This document shows, piece after piece, positions 47,379 through 53,972 of a stretch of DNA of 64,000 nucleotides. The notes below the pieces were generated by a model. The model was given only the letters and a program-made list of their open reading frames with translations. It was not told where the DNA came from and searched no databases. A program made the translations under genes and the position numbers. Every line of letters starts with the position of its first letter. Positions within the stretch are counted from its first letter, which is position 1. Source of the DNA: CAWCUU01 sp963798855 (lineage in GTDB: Bacteria > Gemmatimonadota > Gemmatimonadetes > Longimicrobiales > RSA9); assembly GCA_963798855.1 (NCBI GenBank), contig CAWCUU010000001.1, positions 930,001-994,000 on the forward strand, in the 5' to 3' direction.

Positions 47379-47517
47379 GGGACGCGTTCGAGGAATCATG
47401 AATATAGGCCGGAGCAGAGGTGAGGGGTAGGAATCGCCCGGTTTTCAGCGTATCCGATCGATCCTGGTGGTTCGACCCCGAAATCTCTTGGCATTCGGCC
47501 GCGGCTGGCAGCCGCCC

Positions 47518-47569
47518 TGCGTCGTTGCTCGTCGTCGCCGTAGCGCTGCTACGCCTCCTCCTCGCGCCT
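47518..47569 (-). repeat. Core of the dispersed element, third locus, inverted
   Basis: About 52 bases match the core of the elements at 9651 and 20072 in reverse orientation (complement of GCGAGGAGGAG, then hairpin CGTAGC-AGC-GCTACG, then GGCGACGACGAGCAACGACG). The stem has changed A-T to G-C on both sides relative to the other copies, so pairing is kept. The terminal inverted repeats are absent here. The surrounding gap 47379-47695 shows no gene. Confidence 0.7.
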
Positions 47570-47695
47570 AGTATTCCGGCCGCCAATCCGCGCCCTCCGT
47601 GCTACAAGGAACTTCGGGGCCGAACCACTAGATTGGGAGCGGAGCGCTACAGCCGTCGCGTCTCCTCCAACCATCTCGAAAGGCTTTAAGCTGCA

Positions 47696-48400
47696 ATGAC
47701 GGAGAGACGTTACAGCGACGAGGAAGTGACGGCGATCTTCGAGCGCGCCGCAGACGCGCGAGCCGCCGGACGACGCAGGGCGGATTCCGGCGAGGGGATG
47801 ACGCTGGCCGAGCTGCAGGAGATTGGCCGCGAGGTCGGGATCCCTTCTGCCGCGGTAGTCCGCGCCGCGAAGGAGCTGGACAGGAGCGTCCAGCCGGTGC
47901 GGCGCCGCTTCCTGGGACTTCCGATCGGCGTCGGACGATCAGTGGACCTGGGGCGCCGCCTGAGCGAGCAGGAGTGGGAGCGGCTGGTCGTGGATCTCCG
48001 CGAGACGTTCGATGCCCGAGGCACCGTGCAGGCGCACGGCTCCTTCCGGCAGTGGACCAACGGGAATCTGCAGGCCCTCCTGGAGCCGACGGACACGGGG
48101 CACCGCCTGCGTCTGCGAACGGTGCGGGGCAGCTCGCGCAGCTTCATGGCCACCGGCCTCGCTCTCATGGGGACCGCCGCCATGGTCTTCGGCGCGGGCG
48201 CCATCACGGGCGGCGGGATCGATATCGGTGCCATCAACGTACTTTCGCTGATGGGGCTGGGCACGTTCGGTTTCGGAGCGGTGCGACTGCCGTCCTGGGC
48301 GCAGCTTCGCCAGCGGCAGATGGATGGCATCATGGAGAGGGTCATGGTGAGCGCTGCGGAACCCGGAAATCTGCCCGCGGAGACGAGCGAGAGCGACTGA
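47696..48400 (+). CDS. Membrane protein of unknown function
   Basis: The 234-residue product has a soluble N-terminal region (RRYSDEEVTAIFERAADARA, GMTLAELQEIGREVGIPSAA, VVRAAKELDRS) that looks like a small helical domain. A strand-rich middle region follows, then two hydrophobic segments (FMATGLALMGTAAMVFGAGA and AINVLSLMGLGTFGFGAV) as transmembrane helices near residues 150-195. I do not recognise the family beyond a general resemblance to Gemmatimonadota-type N-terminal modules. It lies just upstream of tRNA-Cys. Confidence 0.65.
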   Translation: MTERRYSDEEVTAIFERAADARAAGRRRADSGEGMTLAELQEIGREVGIPSAAVVRAAKELDRSVQPVRRRFLGLPIGVGRSVDLGRRLSEQEWERLVVDLRETFDARGTVQAHGSFRQWTNGNLQALLEPTDTGHRLRLRTVRGSSRSFMATGLALMGTAAMVFGAGAITGGGIDIGAINVLSLMGLGTFGFGAVRLPSWAQLRQRQMDGIMERVMVSAAEPGNLPAETSESD

Positions 48401-48461
48401 CGACTTGAGAGCGTGACTGCGCTTCGCTAGCTTCGTGCGGCACTGCCGGCCGCGAACGACC

Positions 48462-48533
48462 GGCCCCGTAGCCAAGTGGTAAGGCGGAGGTCTGCAAAAC
48501 CTCTATTCGGCGGTTCGAATCCGCCCGGGGCCT
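48462..48533 (+). tRNA. tRNA-Cys (GCA)
   Basis: A 72-base cloverleaf: acceptor GGCCCCG pairs with CGGGGCC, the anticodon stem GAGGT/ACCTC holds the loop CTGCAAA (anticodon GCA), and the T arm contains GGTTCGAATCC. The discriminator is T and CCA is not encoded. Confidence 0.95.
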
Positions 48534-48536
48534 CTG
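48519..48536 (+). repeat. tRNA-Cys 3' end repeat, first copy
   Basis: ATCCGCCCGGGGCCTCTG, spanning the tRNA-Cys T-arm and acceptor end, recurs exactly at 49313-49330. Similar sequence follows both copies (CACAACAAC versus CACGACAAG). Such direct repeats at a tRNA 3' end are typical of integration scars. Confidence 0.6.
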
Positions 48537-48673
48537 ATGCACAACAACTTACGCCGGCGGTGTGCCCCGAACGTGCGCCGCCGGCGTCACAATCCGACCT
48601 CCATCACAGCGTTGACCAGGGCGCTCATCGGACCACGTGCCGCCCATCCATGCGGCTGGTTCGGCTGCCAACC

Positions 48674-49045
48674 TCACTGCTTGTAGAACGCTACGGTGGT
48701 AGAATCGCCCCCCTCAATCCATGTTCCCTGCAATTCCGACGTGCTGGCCACGCCGCCCGTGTAGGTTGCGGGCTGCACTGCACCGCTCGTGGGAGTGAGC
48801 ACCAAAGTGAACGTCGAGCGAGTCCAGGTTCCGCTTATCGCCACCTGCCCTTTCAAGGCGCCCATGAGCCCATACTCCGAGCCAGAGCCCGTAGCGCGGC
48901 CGTTAGACACCGAGACTAGCAAGACCAGGGAGCTGCCTGACGGAATGGGCGCTGTGCGCCAAGTCGTCTCAGGTAGCGGGGTCAGGGACTCGCCACAAGC
49001 GAGAACAGCGCCTGCCAGGAGGAGGACGGCAATCGCGGAGCGCAT
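48674..49045 (-). CDS. Small lipoprotein of unknown function
   Basis: The 123-residue product has a lipoprotein signal (MRSAIAVLLLAGAVLACGES, Cys about residue 17) and a strand-rich Ser/Thr/Gly-rich mature part (GSSLVLLVSVSNGRATGSGS, WTRSTFTLVLTPTSG) that could be a small beta sandwich or lipocalin-like fold. GGAGGCGTCCC precedes ATG 49045. It lies between two tRNA-Cys-end repeats, so it may have arrived with a mobile element. A similar-sized lipoprotein gene follows at 49436. Confidence 0.65.
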   Translation of the reverse strand: MRSAIAVLLLAGAVLACGESLTPLPETTWRTAPIPSGSSLVLLVSVSNGRATGSGSEYGLMGALKGQVAISGTWTRSTFTLVLTPTSGAVQPATYTGGVASTSELQGTWIEGGDSTTVAFYKQ

Positions 49046-49312
49046 GGGACGCCTCCAGCTGAATGGCACCTGAAGTAAAATAGCAGTCTTGGGGCTACGT
49101 CGGCAGCCCAACTCTGAGCCGCAGGGTCCACGGAGGACCGCCTCTCGACAAGTCAGTGTTGCCCCGAATGCGCTCCACGGGGCCAGGATCCGACCTCCAT
49201 TACGGCGCGGGCAGCGCGAACTCCGTCCGGGCATCAGCGACCCGCAACGCCCGTCGCGATCGACCGCGCTCAGGTGGTCCGCGCTGCGTGCGAGTGCCCG
49301 CGTCCTGACGCG

Positions 49313-49330
49313 ATCCGCCCGGGGCCTCTG
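49313..49330 (+). repeat. tRNA-Cys 3' end repeat, second copy
   Basis: An exact 18-base copy of 48519-48536, 794 bases away, without a complete tRNA in front of it. A more degenerate copy of the adjoining sequence (GCCTCTCGACAAGTC, then GCCCCGAA and ATCCGACCTCCAT) lies at 49140-49200 and matches 48564-48605. Confidence 0.6.
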
Positions 49331-49357
49331 TGGCACGACAAGTCATGCCCGCAGCGA

Positions 49358-49394
49358 AGGGGGCGCGGCTCCCGGCCGTGCCCCCTTTCGGCGC
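49358..49394 (+). terminator. Intrinsic terminator-like hairpin
   Basis: GGGGGCGCGGC pairs with GCCGTGCCCCC (one G-T pair), followed by TTT. It follows the second tRNA-Cys 3' end copy, where the original tRNA terminator would be expected. Confidence 0.5.
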
Positions 49395-49435
49395 GCCTCC
49401 CGACGCCAGGCCTCAGTGTGCCCGCTCCCGCCGCG

Positions 49436-49918
49436 TCAGTCGCGCACGAAGACGAAGATGATCTGCTCCTGCCCACCATCCAGCGTTGGCACTGTGGACG
49501 TGGCGGTGACGGAGTAGATCAGGTCCGTCGTCTGCAGGTACTGCACGCCGCCGCCACTCGGCCGCAACTCGATTCGCGCGCCCGTCGCCAGCCGCCAGGT
49601 GCCGCTGTAGGTGTCCTTTTGCACGTTGCCGGGCAGGTCGGGACCCGTCAGGCTGTGGCGGTACTCTACGGTATACGTGCTGTCCGCACGAAACCGGATG
49701 CTGCCGCCGTTCCAGTAGGCGCGTAGGGTCGGCCCGCCGCTCCACAACTCCATCTCGTCCCACAGCATCGGCACGTCGATTCCGTTCACGGTAGCGAGCG
49801 TGAAGGTGCCCACGGGGCTGCGATAGGCGTCGGGGTCGTCCGGGCCGGTGACATCGCTTCCGCCGCATGCGAGTGCGGTAACCGCCAGTGCGGCCGCCAG
49901 GATCTGCTGGGTGCGCAT
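49436..49918 (-). CDS. Lipoprotein of unknown function
   Basis: The 160-residue product has a lipoprotein signal (MRTQQILAAALAVTALACGG; the Cys is residue 18) followed by a short linker with GSDVTGPDDPDAYRSP. The body is strand-rich (GTFTLATVNGIDVP, GGSIRFRADSTYTVEYRH, SGTWRLATGARIELRPSGG), resembling small lipocalin-like secreted proteins. GGAGGTATC sits before ATG 49918. The conserved starting motif (PVGTFTLATVNG) is common in secreted Gemmatimonadota-type proteins by my recollection, but no function is known. Confidence 0.7.
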   Translation of the reverse strand: MRTQQILAAALAVTALACGGSDVTGPDDPDAYRSPVGTFTLATVNGIDVPMLWDEMELWSGGPTLRAYWNGGSIRFRADSTYTVEYRHSLTGPDLPGNVQKDTYSGTWRLATGARIELRPSGGGVQYLQTTDLIYSVTATSTVPTLDGGQEQIIFVFVRD

Positions 49919-50061
49919 GATACCTCCACATTGAGTGCGGGGACCCGGAAGCGGCGATGCCGTCCCGGCGCTGTCGGGCGCCAGGCGGCGCCCTCGATCA
50001 CCGGTAGGCGGTGGCGGGCAGGAAAACCGGACACGCGCCGGCGGTCCAGCGGTGCGGGAGG

Positions 50062-53000
50062 TCAGCGCGGGGGGCGCTCGAGTTCGGCGATCCGGGTGCG
50101 TAGGTCGGCGGCGCGGGTGACGAACGGGGGGTCTGCCCGCCGCCACGCATCCAGCACGGCGTGATAGTGAGCGACGGCGCTGTCCGGCATACCCGCCGCG
50201 TCCCATGCCCGGCCGAGCAATTCGTCGAGCTCGGTGCGGGTGACGTACATCCCCGAGCCCTCGACGGCGTTGGGGATCGCGGGCCGCAGCACGGCCACGG
50301 CTTCCCTCGGCCGCCCGAGCCGGAGAAGAGCGCGAGCCCACTCGTAGTTCGTCCGCGAATACCCGAAGGTGATGGAGTAGACGGCGCTCCGGAACTCCTC
50401 GACGGCTCCCGCGTCATCGCCGCGCGCGGCCAGCAGCATGCCGCGCAGATGATGGTGGAGACGCCGATCGCGGGCCAGGAGGCTGCGCGCCCCGACCACC
50501 CGCACGCTGTCGACGAGACGGGCGAGGGCGGCCGTGTCGCCGGCCGCGGCCAGCGGGTTCGCCGAAAGGGCCAGGTTCCACGCGCGATAACGGGCATCTC
50601 GTGACGGCGACGAGAAGGGGACGGACGTTTCGTTCGCCATCGAATCGAAAAGCGCGGCTGCCGCTCGAAAGCGACCGAGCTCGAACAGCACCTGTGCCTC
50701 CATGGCGGCCTGACCGCCGAACCCCGCAGGCAGCATGCGCTCGCGTTCGATCCGGTAGCTGCGGGCCAGATCGTAGGCTTCGGTCAGCCGCCCCTGTCGT
50801 CGCAGCGAAATCGCGAGGTACCACATCGCCTCGGTTTTCCGGGCCGGCGTGCCCGAGCGCACGATCTCGCGCAGCGCGGCGTCCGTCGTAGCCGCATCCT
50901 CGGCGACCAGTAGGTGCACCCCGTAGTACTGGGGTTCACTCCCTCGCGCAGGATCCAGCTCGGCGGCGCTCCGGAATGCCTGGCGGGCCTCCTCTGCGTG
51001 ACCGTCCACCGCGAGCATCCACGCGAGATGCTGCCACGCGTCGGCGGATCGGGGCTCGACATCCGTCCAGTGGCGGGCCTCGCGTAGCGCCGTTGCGCCG
51101 GAGTCCATTGCCTCATACGCGAGGATCATTTCCCCGCGGGCGCCACACGCCGCGCAGCGCCGCGACGCGTCCATGCCGGCCGCCGAGTCGGCCTCGATGA
51201 CCCTCCGGAACCTGCCGATGGCGCCGGCGAAATCGCCCGCATCGGCTAGGGCGCGAGCGTACATGTGCTGTCCCGCGACCTCGTGCGGGTACCGCACCGT
51301 GAGGGTCTCGGCGGTCGCGAGCAGCGCCGGGTCGGCTGTGCTCGTCTGCCAGGCGGCGCGAATGATGAGTCGCTCCCGATCGCTCGCGCCATCGGCCAGT
51401 CGCAGCGCGCGGCGGAGGATCGCGACGCCGGCTCCAGGTCGCGATTCGGCGAGCGCGCGATAGTACTGCGCCATGGCGAACGCGGAGTCGTCGTCGATGG
51501 CCGCATCGAAGAGAGCGCGCGCGCCGGTCAGGTCGCCCCGGTAGTAGAGCCGCAGGCCTTCCTCGTAGAACCGATACGCGACCTCGGATCGCGTGGTGAC
51601 GTCGGCGATCGAGGCGGACGGAGCCGTGACTCCGGCGTCGGCGGCGAGCCTCGCCGTGCCGCTGTCGACGATCGCGAAGAGATCGGCGCCGGTTACCGTC
51701 AGCGCCGAGAGGATGTTGCCGGTCGCCACATCGATTCGCCTGATGTCGAGCCTCAGTCCGCCGCGCGCCAGCGCGTACAGGTCCCCCTCGATGAGTGATG
51801 AGGCACCGGCGCGCCGGGCCGCGACGCTGTAATCGCTGGCGTCCGCGCCTGCCGGGGCAGTGCCGAGCAGCTCGTAGAGACGCGCCGTGCTCACCACGCG
51901 CAGGTCGGGAGCACGGGCGAGGTTGGTCGAGAGGAGGTCGGCGAGAGATGGAAGAGTGCCGGCTTCGCCGCCGTTGCGGTGATCGGTCACGCGGCCCACG
52001 GCGAAGATGCGGTCGGTGCCGGGGGCGCGTGCAGTGCGCACGCCGGGGATGGTCCACAGGCCGAACGCGAGAGCGCTCGCGGCGACCAGCGTCACGCCCG
52101 CCATGGCGACCTGCCGCCCGAGCCGCGACGGCAGTGGGGCGGTCACGGGTCGTCCGTCGAGGTAGCGGCGTACGTCGGCGCCCAGCTCACCCGCAGAGGC
52201 GTAGCGGCGCGCCGGATCGCGCGACAGCGCCTTCAGCGCGATGCCATCGAGCTCGCCACGCAGCCGCTCGGCCAACCGCTCCACCGTCGTTCCGCGCGCA
52301 CGTGCCCGCCGTGCGGCAGAGTCGGTCGAGGTCTCCGCGGCCACGTCGGGCACCTTCCGCACGACGAATGACGGCGGTTCGGGATCCTGCTCGAGCACGG
52401 CCCGCTCCACCTCGCGGGGCGTGAGCCGCTCGCCGTGATGGGGGCGCCGCCCCGTTAGCAGCTCGTGCAGCAGAACACCGAGCGAGTACACGTCGCTTGC
52501 CGGACCGATCTCGTCGCCGCGGAGCTGCTCCGGGCTCGCGTAATCCGGGGTGAGGAAGCGCACGCCTGCCGCGGTCGGCCGGCTTCCCGGCGCTTCGGGC
52601 GCGAGCAGCTTCGCGATGCCGAAGTCGAGCAGCTTCACCGCGCCGGTACCCGAGACGAGGATGTTGGTCGGCTTGAGGTCGCGGTGCACGACACGGCGAC
52701 CGTGGGCGTAGGCGACGGCGTCGCATACCGTGCAGAAGATTTCGAGGCGCGCCTCGATGGAGAGGCGACGCCCATCACAGGCGCGGTCGATCGGCTCGCC
52801 GTCCACGTACTCCATGGCGAACCACGGCAAGCCGTCTTCGGTCACGCCGCCATCCAGCAGGCGCGCGATGCCGGGGTGCTCCAGGTCGGCGAGCAGCTGT
52901 CGCTCCTTGACGAAGCGCGCGACGATCTCGCCATCCAGCTGGAGGCCGGGCCGGATGAGCTTGAGAGCGACGCGCTGACGGAAGTGCGCTTCACGCTCGG

Positions 53001-53328
53001 CGAGGTACACGGTGCCCATGCCACCGCGCCCGATCTCACGAATCGGTAGGAAGGAGCCGACCGCGACATGGATGGGACGAGACGGCGCCGTCGTGTCGCT
53101 GGCGATGCCGCCGGCAATGAGGTCCGCGGCGCGTTCGGCCGCGGCGGCGGCGAGAAAGTCGTCTTCGCGCTCACCCGCCTCGATGAGCGCGCTTACCTCA
53201 CGAAAAAGCTCGTGATCGCCGGCACACGCACGGCGCAACCAGCTCTCCCGCTTGGCAACCGGCAGGTCGAGCACGGCGTCCAGCATCGGGTCGATGCGAC
53301 GCCACCACTCGGAGTTGTGCTCCTCCAT
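50062..53328 (-). CDS. Ser/Thr protein kinase with transmembrane helix and C-terminal TPR region
   Basis: The 1088-residue product has an N-terminal helical region, then a Hanks-type kinase domain: Gly loop IGRGGMGTVYLAE (about 99-111), Lys in VALKLIRP (123), HRDLKPTN (215-222), LLDFGIAKL (233-241), ASPEQLRGDEIGPASDVYSL. A transmembrane helix (AGVTLVAASALAFGLW) lies near 412-430. An extracytoplasmic-like domain resembling TolB/FlgO N-termini follows (LADLLSTNLARAPDLRVVST), then about 500 residues of TPR-like helices. It is 15 bases after the ECF sigma gene and likely co-transcribed; it may phosphorylate the sigma factor or a partner. Confidence 0.9.
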   Translation of the reverse strand: MEEHNSEWWRRIDPMLDAVLDLPVAKRESWLRRACAGDHELFREVSALIEAGEREDDFLAAAAAERAADLIAGGIASDTTAPSRPIHVAVGSFLPIREIGRGGMGTVYLAEREAHFRQRVALKLIRPGLQLDGEIVARFVKERQLLADLEHPGIARLLDGGVTEDGLPWFAMEYVDGEPIDRACDGRRLSIEARLEIFCTVCDAVAYAHGRRVVHRDLKPTNILVSGTGAVKLLDFGIAKLLAPEAPGSRPTAAGVRFLTPDYASPEQLRGDEIGPASDVYSLGVLLHELLTGRRPHHGERLTPREVERAVLEQDPEPPSFVVRKVPDVAAETSTDSAARRARARGTTVERLAERLRGELDGIALKALSRDPARRYASAGELGADVRRYLDGRPVTAPLPSRLGRQVAMAGVTLVAASALAFGLWTIPGVRTARAPGTDRIFAVGRVTDHRNGGEAGTLPSLADLLSTNLARAPDLRVVSTARLYELLGTAPAGADASDYSVAARRAGASSLIEGDLYALARGGLRLDIRRIDVATGNILSALTVTGADLFAIVDSGTARLAADAGVTAPSASIADVTTRSEVAYRFYEEGLRLYYRGDLTGARALFDAAIDDDSAFAMAQYYRALAESRPGAGVAILRRALRLADGASDRERLIIRAAWQTSTADPALLATAETLTVRYPHEVAGQHMYARALADAGDFAGAIGRFRRVIEADSAAGMDASRRCAACGARGEMILAYEAMDSGATALREARHWTDVEPRSADAWQHLAWMLAVDGHAEEARQAFRSAAELDPARGSEPQYYGVHLLVAEDAATTDAALREIVRSGTPARKTEAMWYLAISLRRQGRLTEAYDLARSYRIERERMLPAGFGGQAAMEAQVLFELGRFRAAAALFDSMANETSVPFSSPSRDARYRAWNLALSANPLAAAGDTAALARLVDSVRVVGARSLLARDRRLHHHLRGMLLAARGDDAGAVEEFRSAVYSITFGYSRTNYEWARALLRLGRPREAVAVLRPAIPNAVEGSGMYVTRTELDELLGRAWDAAGMPDSAVAHYHAVLDAWRRADPPFVTRAADLRTRIAELERPPR

Positions 53329-53343
53329 GGGAGCTCCGGAGGG

Positions 53344-53919
53344 TCAGTGCTCTCGCTCGATCGATGCGTCGAGCGCCTGCCGCAGCAGTCCGCGCGCCTT
53401 GACCCAATCACGGCGCACGGTACGCACGCTCACGCCCAGGGCCTCGGCCGCCTCTTCCTCGGTCATGCCGGCGAAGAAACGGAACTCCACCACCTGGGCG
53501 AGCCGCGCGCTCAGGACACCGAGTCGCTGGAGCGCGTCGTCGAGCTCGGCCAGCTCCTCGGCCTGGGCATCGGCCGCGGCCAGGTTCTCGTCCAGCTCGA
53601 GAGGACGGACACCGCGCCCGCGCCGTTGCGCACAGTGCGCGCGAGCGTGGTCGACCAGAATCCGTCGCATGGCGCGAGCCGCCATCGAGAGGAAGTGAAC
53701 GCGGTCCCGCCACTCGACCCGTCTGAGGTCGACGAGCCGGATATACGCCTCGTTGACGAGCGCCGTCGTGCCCAGCGTATGGCCGGGCCGCTCGCCCCTG
53801 AGGTGAAGGTGCGCCACGCGCCGCAGCTCTTCGTAGATCAGCGGGAACACCCGGTCCGCCGCGCTGCCGTCGGCGCGGCATTCCAGGAGCAACTCGGTTA
53901 TCCCCGCCGTGGCGACCAT
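53344..53919 (-). CDS. ECF-like RNA polymerase sigma factor (Sig70-X6 / TIGR02999 type)
   Basis: The product, about 191 residues, matches the kinase-associated ECF type: ITELLLECRADGSAADRVFP, LIYEELRRVAHLHLRGER, TLGTTALVNEAYIRLVD (region 2 characteristics), FLSMAARAMRRILVDHARAH, and region 4 LSARLAQVVEFRFFAGMTEE, ALGVSVRTVRRDWVKARGLL. No anti-sigma gene is adjacent; instead a membrane Ser/Thr kinase-TPR gene follows. This arrangement suggests control by phosphorylation rather than by an anti-sigma factor. ATG 53919 has a poor ribosome binding site. Confidence 0.88.
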   Translation of the reverse strand: MVATAGITELLLECRADGSAADRVFPLIYEELRRVAHLHLRGERPGHTLGTTALVNEAYIRLVDLRRVEWRDRVHFLSMAARAMRRILVDHARAHCAQRRGRGVRPLELDENLAAADAQAEELAELDDALQRLGVLSARLAQVVEFRFFAGMTEEEAAEALGVSVRTVRRDWVKARGLLRQALDASIEREH

Positions 53920-53972
53920 GAGGCCAATATGCCGCGCGGGCCGGCCGAACAGCAATGACGCACCGTCGGCCG

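Noticed and set aside
45906..47399. 497-aa RimB-RimK fusion protein
   Set aside because: The middle part is out-of-frame sequence; the true RimB C-terminus is in another frame and ends at a TGATG overlap with rimK.
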